Below are positions 50,899-59,867 of a stretch of DNA of 64,000 bases, one piece after another. The number at the start of each line of letters is the position of its first letter. Position 1 is the first letter of the stretch. Source of the DNA: Arthrobacter sp. Leaf234 (lineage in GTDB: Bacteria > Actinomycetota > Actinomycetes > Actinomycetales > Micrococcaceae). The notes below the pieces were generated by a model that had not been told where the DNA came from, did no database searches, and saw only the letters and a list, made by a program, of their open reading frames with translations. The DNA is taken from assembly GCF_001422665.1 (NCBI RefSeq), contig NZ_LMLU01000001.1, positions 602,797 through 666,796 of the forward strand, read 5' to 3'. Position numbers and translations under genes: made by a program.

Positions 50899-52581
50899 AT
50901 GACCGCCCGCACCAGGAAGGCAGGCCCTGTGCACGTCCGTCTCGTCCTCCCCCACCAGCTCTTCGAGGAACACCTCGATGCACCCGAGGGCACCCTCTTC
51001 GTGTTCCTCGAGGATGACCTCCTGTTCCGCAGCCTCCGGTTCCACCAGCAGAAACTCGTCCTGCACCGCGCGGGGATGACCATCTTCGCGCGGCGCGCGG
51101 AAGCCGCCGGGTACGAGGTGCACTATGTGGACACCTCGGCGGACACCCCGAGCCAGGAGCGTCTCGCCGCCGCCCTGGCCGGGTGCGGAGCGACCGTCGT
51201 GACCTACTACGACGTCGTCGACGACTGGCTCGACCGGCGGCTGACGCAGACGCTCGCCGACGCCGGCGTCGAGGTCCACGTGCTCGAGACGCCGCAGTTC
51301 ATCACCGACCGCGAGGTCCTCGGCACCTATTTCTCCTCGCACACCTGGCGGATGCAGACGTTCTACGAGTGGCAGCGCAAGCGGCTCGGCATCATGGTGG
51401 GCCCCGACGGGTCCCCGGAGGGCGGGCGGTGGAGTTACGACACGGAGAACCGCAAGAAGCTGCCGAAGAAGATCGAACTGCCGGACCTGCCGGAATTCGA
51501 CCGCCCGCCGGAGGTCCGGGACGCCATCGCCTGGGTCGCCGCAGAGTTCCCCGACAATCCCGGGAACGCGGAGTCCTTCAACTGGCCCGTGACCCATCGG
51601 CAGGCCTTCGACGCCCTCGAGTCCTTCCTCGCGGAGCGGTTCGAGCTGTTCGGTCCGTACGAGGACTCGATCGCCGTCGGGCAGACCTACCTGTTCCACT
51701 CCGCCCTGAGTTCCAGCATGAACACCGGACTCCTCAACCCCGTGGAGGTCGTGGACCTCGCGCTCGATTTCGCCGGGCGCCACGGCACGCCCATCGCGAG
51801 CGTGGAGGGTTTCGTCCGGCAGGTCATCGGCTGGCGGGAGTACATCCGGGCCTCCTACGTGCTGCGGGGCAGGGAGATGCGCACCGGGAACACCCTCGGG
51901 TTCACCGCGGATCTGGACGAGCGCTGGTGGACCGGTGACACCGGGCTCGAACCGGTCGACTCCGTCATCACGCGCATCCTCGACACGGCCTACGCGCACC
52001 ACATCGAGCGCCTCATGATCCTCGGCAACGCGGCGCTGCTGATGCGCGCCAAGCCCGACGCCGTCTACGAGTGGTTCATGGAGATGTTCATCGATGCGTA
52101 CGACTGGGTGATGGTGCCCAACGTCTACGCCATGAGCCAGTACGCTGCCGGCACCATGATCACCACGAAGCCCTACGTCAGCGGCAGCAACTACATCCGG
52201 AAGATGAGCGACTTCGGCGAGGGCCCCTGGCGGTTCAGCTGGGATGCCCTGTACTGGGAGTTCGTGGCCGACCATCGGGAGCTCTTCGCCCGCAACCCGC
52301 GCTCGCGGATGAGCGTGAACCTGCTGGACAAGATGGACACCGAACGGCGCGTGTCCCTGCGCGGCGAGGCCGCCCGCTGGATCCCCGGCAGAGGATCGGG
52401 ACCGACCGCGGAGGACGGCGTCGGCGGGGCGGGGAACGACGCCGGGACGCAGCCGGCCCGGACCCCCACGAAGGCGCGCGCACCCCTCGAGGCGGAACCG
52501 TCGTCCGGGGAGCGGTCCGCTGTCGAGCGTCGGATGGCGCAGGCGACGTCGATGACGGAGGCCACGCTGCCCGGCCTATAG
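50899..52581 (+). CDS. Cryptochrome/photolyase-family protein (FeS-BCP/CryB relative) lacking cluster cysteines
   Basis: The product is 560 residues. The N-terminal domain and FAD half match the FeS-BCP/prokaryotic (6-4) photolyase group: RLVLPHQLFEEH at the start, then AHHIERLMILGNAALLM and FIDAYDWVMVPNVYAMSQ. Relatives bind a 4Fe-4S cluster through four cysteines, three of them in a loop just before the ALYW-F segment. Here that loop is shortened to MSDFGEGPWRFSWDALYWEF with no cysteine, and I see only one cysteine in the protein (near residue 95). The last 60 residues are disordered, Pro/Gly/Ala-rich. DNA repair or light sensing is likely, but without the cluster. Confidence 0.88.
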   Translation: MTARTRKAGPVHVRLVLPHQLFEEHLDAPEGTLFVFLEDDLLFRSLRFHQQKLVLHRAGMTIFARRAEAAGYEVHYVDTSADTPSQERLAAALAGCGATVVTYYDVVDDWLDRRLTQTLADAGVEVHVLETPQFITDREVLGTYFSSHTWRMQTFYEWQRKRLGIMVGPDGSPEGGRWSYDTENRKKLPKKIELPDLPEFDRPPEVRDAIAWVAAEFPDNPGNAESFNWPVTHRQAFDALESFLAERFELFGPYEDSIAVGQTYLFHSALSSSMNTGLLNPVEVVDLALDFAGRHGTPIASVEGFVRQVIGWREYIRASYVLRGREMRTGNTLGFTADLDERWWTGDTGLEPVDSVITRILDTAYAHHIERLMILGNAALLMRAKPDAVYEWFMEMFIDAYDWVMVPNVYAMSQYAAGTMITTKPYVSGSNYIRKMSDFGEGPWRFSWDALYWEFVADHRELFARNPRSRMSVNLLDKMDTERRVSLRGEAARWIPGRGSGPTAEDGVGGAGNDAGTQPARTPTKARAPLEAEPSSGERSAVERRMAQATSMTEATLPGL

Positions 52582-52582
52582 T
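52577..52582 (+). promoter_or_regulatory. -10 box for a leaderless aldo/keto reductase transcript
   Basis: TATAGT ends 8 bases before ATG 52591 and overlaps the stop of the photolyase-family gene. No ribosome site is visible, so the mRNA is probably leaderless. Confidence 0.5.
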
Positions 52583-52590
52583 CTTCGAGC

Positions 52591-53574
52591 ATGGAACAGA
52601 GAATTCTCGGAAGAACCGGCCGTCCCGTCTCCGTCATCGGCCTCGGCACCTGGCAGCTCGGCGCGGACTGGGGCGAGGTGGAGGACAAGGACGCCGTCGC
52701 GGTGCTCGATGCCGCGGTCGAGGCCGGCGTGACCTTCTTCGACACGGCGGACGTCTACGGCGACGGCAGGAGCGAGTCGACGATCGGCGGCTTCCTCAGG
52801 GACAACCCGGACCTCGACATCCTCGTCGGCACCAAGATGGGCCGCCGGGTGGACCAGACGCCGGAGAACTACACGCTCTCGAACTTCCGCCAGTGGATCG
52901 ACCGGTCGAGGACCAACCTCGGCGTCGATGCCCTCGATCTCGTGCAACTGCACTGCCCGCCCACCGCCGTCTACAGTTCCGATGAGGTCTACGACGCGCT
53001 GGACACCCTCGTGGCCGACGGCGTCATCAGGAACTACGGCGTGAGCGTCGAGCGGGCCGACGAGGCCCTGGCCGCCATCGCCCGGGGGAACACCGCGAGC
53101 GTGCAGATCATCCTCAACGCCTTCCGGCTGAAGCCCCTCGACGAGGTGCTGCACGCGGCGAAGGCGGCCGGGGTCGGCATCATCGCCCGCGTGCCGCTCG
53201 CCTCGGGTCTGCTGTCCGGGAAGTACACGAAGGACACCGCCTTCGCCGAGAACGACCACCGCAACTACAACCGGAACGGCGCCGCCTTCGACGTCGGGGA
53301 GACCTTCTCGGGCGTCGACTACGAGACCGGCCTGCAGGCCGCCCGCGAGTTCGCGGAGCTGGTCCCGGAGGGCGTCACGACGGCGCAGGCCGCGCTCGCG
53401 TGGATCATCGCGCAGGACGGCGTCAGCACGGTCATCCCGGGCGCCCGCACCCCGGAGCAGGCGCGCGCCAACGCGGCGGCCGCCGGGTCCGCCGGTGTCG
53501 CCGCCGGCATGGACGACGCCGTCGCTGCCATCTACGACCGCCATTTCAGGGCCACGGTCCACCCGAAGTGGTAG
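52591..53574 (+). CDS. Aldo/keto reductase
   Basis: The product is 327 residues of the AKR fold with the catalytic tetrad Asp51, Tyr56, Lys82 and His121 (FDTADVYGDGR, VGTKMG, LVQLHCPP) and the NADPH-binding IPGARTPEQARAN near the end. It reduces aldehydes or ketones with NADPH in the cytoplasm. Sits 9 bases after the photolyase-family gene, with its own -10 box. Natural substrate not known. Confidence 0.93.
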   Translation: MEQRILGRTGRPVSVIGLGTWQLGADWGEVEDKDAVAVLDAAVEAGVTFFDTADVYGDGRSESTIGGFLRDNPDLDILVGTKMGRRVDQTPENYTLSNFRQWIDRSRTNLGVDALDLVQLHCPPTAVYSSDEVYDALDTLVADGVIRNYGVSVERADEALAAIARGNTASVQIILNAFRLKPLDEVLHAAKAAGVGIIARVPLASGLLSGKYTKDTAFAENDHRNYNRNGAAFDVGETFSGVDYETGLQAAREFAELVPEGVTTAQAALAWIIAQDGVSTVIPGARTPEQARANAAAAGSAGVAAGMDDAVAAIYDRHFRATVHPKW

Positions 53575-53655
53575 CCGCCGGACCAGGATCCGCCGGCCCC
53601 TGCGCGGGCGGGTTCCGGTCGGCCTGACCCTCCGCTAGGGTGGGGAGCACCAGGT

Positions 53656-53678
53656 CAGACGGAGTTAGAGGACGTCTG
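53656..53678. promoter_or_regulatory. Inverted repeat upstream of the small protein/FHA pair
   Basis: CAGACG (53656-53661) and CGTCTG (53673-53678) are perfect 6-base arms around 11 bases, 32 bases before the start at 53710. Could be an operator or leader stem. Confidence 0.35.
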
Positions 53679-53709
53679 TCATTGTTGGATCACCGACGAA
53701 GGAATCGAC

Positions 53710-53964
53710 ATGACTGAAAACACCTCAAGCGCTGGCACCGGCGAGTCCCACACCATCCGCGACTGGACGGATCTCGCGGAGGAGATGTGGTCCTACCTGA
53801 CCGGACGGGGCGCAGCCATCAACTACACCCTCCAGGACATGACCATCGAGGTCCCGCGGGACATCGGCCCCGATGCCCCGCGTGCGACCTGGAAGTTCAA
53901 CGGCACCCTGCGGATCACCACGAGTGACAGCGCCGCCAGCGGTTCCGACCCCCACGCGAGCTGA
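53710..53964 (+). CDS. Small protein of unknown function upstream of the FHA-like gene
   Basis: The product is 84 residues, no signal peptide or membrane helix. The middle (WTDLAEEMWSYLTGRGAAIN) is helical and acidic; the end (RATWKFNGTLRITTSDSAAS) reads as beta strands. ATG 53710 has GAAGGA eight bases upstream. It lies 14 bases before the FHA-like gene and is probably in the same unit. No family recognised. Confidence 0.65.
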   Translation: MTENTSSAGTGESHTIRDWTDLAEEMWSYLTGRGAAINYTLQDMTIEVPRDIGPDAPRATWKFNGTLRITTSDSAASGSDPHAS

Positions 53965-53978
53965 TCCGCCGGACCACG

Positions 53979-54893
53979 ATGGCCTCGACACTCAGGCTCG
54001 ACATTGACATCGATTTCTCGCTGGGCGAGCCCGCGGTCGACGGCAAGCCGGAAGCGCGCCTCTCCGGCACCGTGAAGGCCGCCGGGAGCACCGTGAACGT
54101 CTTCGTGGACGACCCGGCCTCCTTTCGCGGCAACAACCTGCCGGGGCTCGGTCAGGTGCGTTCCATCGCGAAGGAACTCGCGGATCGCGGCCTCGCCATC
54201 TCGGTCAGCGGGCCAAAGGGCCTGCTGGTGAGTCTCGGCGCGGTGCAGTCCTCGATGGCGCAGCGCCTCATCACGCGCTCGCCGCACATCCGCCTCGGTT
54301 CGCCCGGTACGCTCGCTCCGCTGCTCGGCATCGGCCGGCGTGCCCTGGAGAAGGGTGACACGCCGTCGATCCTCCCTCCGGGCACGCCGTTCCCCCTCGT
54401 GCCGACCGTGAACCGGAGGATCAAGCGGACCATCACGACGACGCACTACCTGCACGGGAGCGGGCGTCCACGGCTCATCTTCGTGCAGAACTCCGAGACG
54501 TGGGACGGGCAGGTGCCGCGGGAGGTCGAACTCCTCGGTGACCGCACCACGATCGGCAGCGGCGAGGACGCGACGCTCCGCCTCACGGGCCTCGACGAGC
54601 TGCACGCGGAGGTCATCCACACCGAGGACGACGAGTACGTCCTGGTGCCGCACGGAGTCATCACGGGGAGCGTCAACGGCAAGGAGCAGTCCATCCTCCG
54701 AACGGGTGCCCGCATCCAGCTCGGGGAGTGGGCGCTCGCGTTCTTCCGCGAGGAGTACGCCGACCACGGAAGGCCCTTCGGCGGACGCAACGGTGGCGAG
54801 CTCTCGTATCAGCGTCCGCAGCGCAACCCGCGCACGGGTGCCACCGAGGTGGACGGCTCGGCCGGGGTCGGCGACTTCCGCCGGCCGCGCTGA
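53979..54893 (+). CDS. Protein with degenerate C-terminal FHA domain
   Basis: The product is 304 residues. The N-terminal 150 residues match nothing I know but begin with paired strands (LRLDIDIDFSLGEP). Residues about 170-260 form an FHA-like beta sandwich (TTIGSGEDATLRLTGLDELH, then GSVNGKE). The usual phosphothreonine-binding Arg of the GR turn is Ser, and the SxxH turn reads LDELH, so only the NG is intact; binding may be lost or altered. The last 35 residues are basic and probably disordered. No kinase gene is adjacent. Partner unknown. Confidence 0.75.
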   Translation: MASTLRLDIDIDFSLGEPAVDGKPEARLSGTVKAAGSTVNVFVDDPASFRGNNLPGLGQVRSIAKELADRGLAISVSGPKGLLVSLGAVQSSMAQRLITRSPHIRLGSPGTLAPLLGIGRRALEKGDTPSILPPGTPFPLVPTVNRRIKRTITTTHYLHGSGRPRLIFVQNSETWDGQVPREVELLGDRTTIGSGEDATLRLTGLDELHAEVIHTEDDEYVLVPHGVITGSVNGKEQSILRTGARIQLGEWALAFFREEYADHGRPFGGRNGGELSYQRPQRNPRTGATEVDGSAGVGDFRRPR

Positions 54894-55014
54894 CCCGGCG
54901 TGCGCCGAACCACCGGCGCGTGTCGGGTCGGGGAGTTCGGCGATGACGTCGGGCAGGGGGGCCGGGCAGGAATGAGCCCGGCCGTGACGGGACCGGCGGG
55001 AGGGGGTGCGCGGC

Positions 55015-55560
55015 ATGGCCGATAGCATCGAACTCCTGCTGGACCCGCCCTCCGACCTCCGCGTCCTCGAGGATTGGGCCGCGCTCGAGGACGCGGGCCT
55101 GCCGAACCAGTCTCGGCACCAGTCCTTCAGCAATGCCCCGCACATCACGCTCGCCGCGGCCGCGCGCATCGACGACCGGTACGACGCCGACCTCGCCGCC
55201 GCGTCCGGCGGCCCCGCCCCCGACCTGGTGACCGCCGGTTTCCTGGTGTTCCCCACGCGCCGGAAGTTCGTCCTGGCGCGGCAGATCGTCGCGGGCACGG
55301 CACTGACCGGCCTGCACCGACGCATCTGGTGCGCGCTCGACGGCGTCCAGGAGACCGTGCCGACCACCGTCAGCGGAGCCTGGACGCCCCACATCACGCT
55401 CGGTCACGGCCTGACCGCCGAGCAGCTGGGCACAGCGCTCGAGCTGCTCAGGGACAGCCCTCCGGTCCGGCTTGCAGCCGGGATCGTGCGGCGGTGGGAT
55501 GCCAAGGAGAAGTGCCTGATCCTGCTCGGCGGCGGAGGAGCTCCTCAGGCGTCAGGGTGA
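55015..55560 (+). CDS. 2H phosphoesterase / 2'-5' RNA ligase family protein
   Basis: The product is 181 residues with two HxT motifs, His43 (PHITLAA) and His126 (PHITLGH), the catalytic pair of the 2H superfamily (LigT-like). These act on cyclic phosphates or 2'-5' RNA links. GGAGGGGG lies some 10 bases before ATG 55015. The stop overlaps the end of the convergent LMF gene by nine bases. Substrate unknown. Confidence 0.88.
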   Translation: MADSIELLLDPPSDLRVLEDWAALEDAGLPNQSRHQSFSNAPHITLAAAARIDDRYDADLAAASGGPAPDLVTAGFLVFPTRRKFVLARQIVAGTALTGLHRRIWCALDGVQETVPTTVSGAWTPHITLGHGLTAEQLGTALELLRDSPPVRLAAGIVRRWDAKEKCLILLGGGGAPQASG

Positions 55561-56994
55561 CTCGGCGCGCAGTGAGGCGGGCCGGACGAGAACCCCCTGG
55601 GGCTCCCGGATCCACCACAGGCCCGTCTCCCGCTTCTCGCGTCGGCTGGCGAAACGGTAGAGGCAGGTCTGCGCCCGCACGTACCGCGGACGGGCGCCGT
55701 CGAACGGGTCCTCCGCGAGGAGTCCCAGGGTCTGCGGATCGGCCTGCAGGAGCTTGACCAGGAACGGCGTGAACCATCCGCGCTCGGACCCGAGCGCGAG
55801 GAACCACATCATCCAGTCCAGGCGCAGGTGGTACGGCGCGAACTGCCGTGGCCTGCGCGCCGGGTCGCCAGGTTTGCCCTTGAACCCGTACTCCCGCCAG
55901 TGCGCGTCCGGACCGGCGTCGTCGAGCGTGCCCTCCACGACCACCTCGTAGCGCACCTTCGTGACGCTGCCGAACGCCCCGTACGCGTTGCCGAGGTGCC
56001 ACCTGTTGAAGCTGGCATTCATCAACTGGTGCCGGGCGAAGAGGTTCACGAGGGCCGGGCGGCTCAGGTAGGCGAGCACGAGCACGGCGAGCACGACGAC
56101 GATCGTGAACCACAGCGGGGTCGGCTGGTAGGAGCCGCCGGGATCGACGGCGGAGACCACCGCGGCGTAGAACGAGTCGGGTACGGCCGCGAAGGCCAGG
56201 ATGATGGTGAGTGTGTTGAGCCAGGCGAAGTTGCCCGAGACCACGAGCCAGCCCTGCGTCAGGATCATCGCCAGGGCGGCGATCCCCGCGAGGGGCTGGG
56301 GAGCGAACAGCAGCCACGGCACCGCGAGCTGCGTGACGTGGTTGCCGGCCACCTCGACGCGGTGCAGGGGCTTCGGCAGGAGGTGGAAGAACCGGCTGGC
56401 CGGGTTCGGCATCGGCTGCGTCTCGTGGTGGTAGTCCAGGGCGGTGAGGTCACGCCATGAGCGGTCGCCGCGCATCTTGATCATGCCCGCGCCGAACTCG
56501 AGACGGAAGACGAGCCAGCGGATCATGATCAGGACGAGGAACGGCGGTGCCACCTCGTCCGACCCGAGGAACGCGACGATGAACCCGGCCTCCAGCAACA
56601 GGCTCTCCCACCCGAACCCGTAGAACACCTGCCCCACGTTCACGATCGACGTGTAGAGCCCCCAGAGCACCAGGAAGGCGACGAGGGGCAGCCAGGGCGG
56701 GCCTGCCTGCGGCAGCCCGAGGACCAGGAGCGCCGAGAGGACGATGCCGGTCCAGGCCACGGCACGGAGCCGGCGGTCGGTGTATCCGCGGCGGAAGACC
56801 GTGGGACCCGTGCGGTCGCCCGCCCGTCGGAGGTACTCGGGCACGGGCAGCAGCCCCCGCTCCCCGAGGAGGGCGGGGAACTGGTTCAGGGCCGAGGCGA
56901 AGGCGATCAGGTAGACCGCCGCCACCCCGCGCTGCACGATCTGCCGGCCCACCTCGTAGTCCTCCGCGGTAAGGACCCCGGTCATCCACTCCAT
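55552..56994 (-). CDS. Lipase maturation factor-like membrane protein
   Basis: The product is 480 residues with about seven or eight transmembrane helices. It matches the LMF1/LMF2 family: GWESLLLEAGFIVAFLG, then RLEFGAGMIKMRGD and YHHETQPMPN, all conserved. In animals LMF1 aids lipase folding in the endoplasmic reticulum; the bacterial role is unknown, possibly maturing exported enzymes. The gene has no operon partner; it converges on the 2H ligase gene with a nine-base overlap of coding ends. Confidence 0.88.
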   Translation of the reverse strand: MEWMTGVLTAEDYEVGRQIVQRGVAAVYLIAFASALNQFPALLGERGLLPVPEYLRRAGDRTGPTVFRRGYTDRRLRAVAWTGIVLSALLVLGLPQAGPPWLPLVAFLVLWGLYTSIVNVGQVFYGFGWESLLLEAGFIVAFLGSDEVAPPFLVLIMIRWLVFRLEFGAGMIKMRGDRSWRDLTALDYHHETQPMPNPASRFFHLLPKPLHRVEVAGNHVTQLAVPWLLFAPQPLAGIAALAMILTQGWLVVSGNFAWLNTLTIILAFAAVPDSFYAAVVSAVDPGGSYQPTPLWFTIVVVLAVLVLAYLSRPALVNLFARHQLMNASFNRWHLGNAYGAFGSVTKVRYEVVVEGTLDDAGPDAHWREYGFKGKPGDPARRPRQFAPYHLRLDWMMWFLALGSERGWFTPFLVKLLQADPQTLGLLAEDPFDGARPRYVRAQTCLYRFASRREKRETGLWWIREPQGVLVRPASLRAESP

Positions 56995-57066
56995 GCCGTC
57001 AAGGGTCCGGTCCGCCCGACGCCGGGGTCAACAGGACATCGGCGCTCCGAGCAGCGGGCGTGTCTG

Positions 57067-57945
57067 CTAGCGCGGCGTCACGGGGTAGGCGGCGCCCGAC
57101 CCCCTGCGGGGGATCTCGACGAGGGCCTGCACGGGCGCGTGGTCGCTGGCCCAGCGGCCGTCGAGGGTGGAGGTGTTGACGGCGGCCTGCCGCACGAGGA
57201 CGTCCGGCGTCGTGAGGATCCAGTCGATGCGGCGCCCGCCGTCGACCGGCCGTTCATAGCGCGGGAAGGTGCCGAGGTCCGGCGTGAGGTGTTCGTCCGC
57301 GCGGACCCAGGCGTCGCCGAGCACGCCCGAGTCCAGGAAGCTCCGATAGGCGGACGAGGTGCCGGCGTCGGAGTTGAAGTCACCCATGACGATGGTGGGC
57401 AGCCGGGGGCGGAAGAACGTGACGAGGTCGAGCACGGCGGCGGCGCTCCGGATCCGCGCGAGATCCGACTCGTGGTCGAAGTGCGTGTTGACGAGCAGGA
57501 TCTCGCGGTCGGTCGAGGTGTCCCGGAAGCGGCCCCACGTGGCGATCCGCGGCACGCCGTTGCCCCACGTCGAGGAGCCGATCAGCTTCGGGGTGTCGGA
57601 GAGCCAGAACTGGTCCCACTCGATGAGCTGCAGGCGGCGCGCGTCGTAGAAGATCGCGGAGTACTCACCCCGGCTCCCACCGTCACGCCCGGCCCCGATC
57701 ATGCGGTACCGCGGGGGGAGAGCGGCCTCGACGACCACGAGCTGGTGGTGGAGTGCCTCCTGTACGCCGAGGACCGTGGGCACCTCGCGCCGCAGCACGT
57801 CCTGCAGCGGCGGGATGCGGTCCGGCCAGTAGTCGATGTCCCCGGGCCGGGCGGCAGGACGGTCGTAGCGGATGTTGAAGGTCATGACGTGCAGGGAGCT
57901 CCTGCCGGCCCTGATGAGCGGCGGGGCAGGTGGTGTTCGTGGCAT
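57067..57945 (-). CDS. Endonuclease/exonuclease/phosphatase (EEP) family hydrolase
   Basis: The product is 292 residues with all EEP motifs: VMTFNIRYD, GVQEA, NTHFDH, VMGDFNSD, RRIDWIL and SDHAPV. These give the Mg-binding and catalytic Asp/His/Asn set. No signal peptide. It could act on DNA, a sugar phosphate or a lipid phosphate. ATG 57945 has GAAAGG upstream; a seven-codon extension is open. On the same strand as purB and the LMF gene but not clearly linked. Confidence 0.9.
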   Translation of the reverse strand: MPRTPPAPPLIRAGRSSLHVMTFNIRYDRPAARPGDIDYWPDRIPPLQDVLRREVPTVLGVQEALHHQLVVVEAALPPRYRMIGAGRDGGSRGEYSAIFYDARRLQLIEWDQFWLSDTPKLIGSSTWGNGVPRIATWGRFRDTSTDREILLVNTHFDHESDLARIRSAAAVLDLVTFFRPRLPTIVMGDFNSDAGTSSAYRSFLDSGVLGDAWVRADEHLTPDLGTFPRYERPVDGGRRIDWILTTPDVLVRQAAVNTSTLDGRWASDHAPVQALVEIPRRGSGAAYPVTPR

Positions 57946-58006
57946 GGAGCCTTTCCGGTGCGGCACGGGGATCGTGACTGCTGCCCGGCGGAGCGCCGGT
58001 ACGCGG

Positions 58007-59437
58007 TCAGCCGAGATGGTCCACGAGCCGAGCCGCGATACCGGTGTAGCCGGCGGGCGTCAGCGCGAGCAGCCTCTGCTCGGCCTCCGCACTCAGCCCG
58101 AGCCCGCTCGCGAACTCGCGCATCCGGGCCGCGTCAACCCGCCGGCCGCGGGTCAGGTCCTTGAGGCGTTCATAGGGGTCGTCCAGTCCCGGCACGCCCG
58201 CGATCGCCTCGGCTCGCATGACCATCTGCACCGCCTCGCCGAGCACCTCCCAATTGCCGTCGAGGTCTGCTGCCAGCACGTCCTCCGCGACATCGAGCCT
58301 CGCGAGCCCCTTGGCCACGTTGGAGACGGCGAGGAGGGAGTGGCCGAGGGCGACACCGATGTTGCGCTGGCTGGAGGAATCGGTGAGGTCGCGTTGCCAG
58401 CGGGAGGTGACGAGCGTCGAGGACAGCACGTCCAGCAGGCCGGAGGAGATCTCCAGGTTCGCCTCGGCGTTCTCGAAGCGGATCGGGTTCACCTTGTGCG
58501 GCATCGTCGAGGACCCGGTGGCGCCGGCCACCGGGACCTGCGCGAAATAGCCGATGGAGATGTAGCTCCACACGTCCGTGCAGAAGTTGTGGAGGATCCG
58601 GTTGAAGCGGGCCACGTCGGAGTAGAGCTCGGCCTGCCAGTCATGGGATTCGATCTGCGTGGTCAGCGGGTTCCAGGTCAGGCCGAGGCCCTCGACGAAG
58701 GTCCGGGCCACGCCCTCCCAGTCGGCGTCCGGGACGGAGGCGTAGTGGGCCGCATAGGTTCCGGTGGCGCCGTTGATCTTGCCGAGGAACCCCGTGGCCG
58801 TGATGCGGTCCAGCTGGCGCGTCAGGCGGTGGGCGACGACGGCCATCTCCTTGCCGAGCGTGGTCGGTGTCGCCGGCTGGCCGTGGGTCCGGGAGAGCAT
58901 CGGGGTCTCGCGGGACGAGCGTGCCAGATTGGCGATCGAGGCGACGAGTGAGCGCGCTGCCGGCAGCCAGACCTCGGTGACGGCGCCCTTGATCCCGAGC
59001 GCGTAGGAGAGGTTGTTGATGTCCTCGGAGGTGCAGCCGAAGTGGACGAGCGGTTTCAGGTGTCCGATGCCGATCCCGTCCAGGCGCCGTCCGATGAAGT
59101 ACTCCACCGCCTTGACGTCGTGCACCGTGACGGCTTCGATCTCCGCGAGCTCCGCGACCGAGGCGGCGTCGAACGAGGTGACCACGGCGCGGAGCCGTTC
59201 CTCCTGGTCCGCGGTGAGTGGCTCGGTACCGGGCAGGACGGAGTGACGCGTGAGGTGGATGAGCCACTCCACCTCGACGTGCACGCGATCGCGGTTGAGG
59301 GCCGCCTCCGACAGGAAGTCGACGAGGGGCGCCACGGCGTCACGGTACCGGCCGTCGAGGGGGCCGAGGGTCAGCGACGTTCCCTCCCCTCGGGACAGAG
59401 CAGCGAATTCAACCCGGGAGAGTGCGGAGTCAGCCAT
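58007..59437 (-). CDS. purB: Adenylosuccinate lyase
   Basis: The product is 476 residues of the fumarase/aspartase superfamily with the signature loop GSSTMPHKVNPIRFENAEAN, the SRTHGQPATPTT site and the SEDINN segment. The length and sequence match PurB of actinobacteria and enterobacteria (the longer type). It cleaves SAICAR and adenylosuccinate in purine synthesis. No other purine gene is nearby. Confidence 0.96.
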   Translation of the reverse strand: MADSALSRVEFAALSRGEGTSLTLGPLDGRYRDAVAPLVDFLSEAALNRDRVHVEVEWLIHLTRHSVLPGTEPLTADQEERLRAVVTSFDAASVAELAEIEAVTVHDVKAVEYFIGRRLDGIGIGHLKPLVHFGCTSEDINNLSYALGIKGAVTEVWLPAARSLVASIANLARSSRETPMLSRTHGQPATPTTLGKEMAVVAHRLTRQLDRITATGFLGKINGATGTYAAHYASVPDADWEGVARTFVEGLGLTWNPLTTQIESHDWQAELYSDVARFNRILHNFCTDVWSYISIGYFAQVPVAGATGSSTMPHKVNPIRFENAEANLEISSGLLDVLSSTLVTSRWQRDLTDSSSQRNIGVALGHSLLAVSNVAKGLARLDVAEDVLAADLDGNWEVLGEAVQMVMRAEAIAGVPGLDDPYERLKDLTRGRRVDAARMREFASGLGLSAEAEQRLLALTPAGYTGIAARLVDHLG

Positions 59438-59561
59438 GGCTCCATCCTTCCATGGAGCGGGGCCGGCTCCTCACGGCCTGTCCACATACCCGGCCGCCCT
59501 CCGGTGGCCTGTCTGCCGGGCTCCTAGCGTGGACGTACAGGGCGGGAGAGGGGGACGAATC

Positions 59562-59867
59562 ATGGACAGTGGCGGGGAGGGCGGCACGCGCGGTCCGGGG
59601 AGCGGCGCGGGCGACGACGCGCTGGCGATCCAGGCAGCCCTGACCCGTCATGCGGAGAGCCTGACCGATGTGCGGCGCCACGCGCTGTCCGTCTCCCTCC
59701 TCTCCTGGGACTCGCCCGCGGGCGGCGCCTTCCGCACGTACCTGGTAGAGCGGTGCAGCGAGCTCTCGGGCACCATCGAGCTGCTCCACTCCGCAGCCCG
59801 TCTCCTGGGCGAGTACGGCCGCCTCCTCCGCGCGGCGGAGGAGCTGCAGCGCGGGGCAGGGCTGTGA
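59562..59867 (+). CDS. Small helical protein coupled to a serine hydrolase (WXG100-like)
   Basis: The product is 101 residues, largely two amphipathic helices (LAIQAALTRHAESLTDVRRH and the C-terminal TIELLHSAARLLGEYGRLLR) joined around SWDSPAGGAFRTYLVERC. The overall length and W-x-S/G turn recall WXG100-type secreted proteins, although the exact WXG is SWDSPAG. ATG 59562 has GAGGGGG upstream. The stop overlaps the next start (GTGA), so the pair is translated together. Not a confident family call. Confidence 0.6.
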   Translation: MDSGGEGGTRGPGSGAGDDALAIQAALTRHAESLTDVRRHALSVSLLSWDSPAGGAFRTYLVERCSELSGTIELLHSAARLLGEYGRLLRAAEELQRGAGL

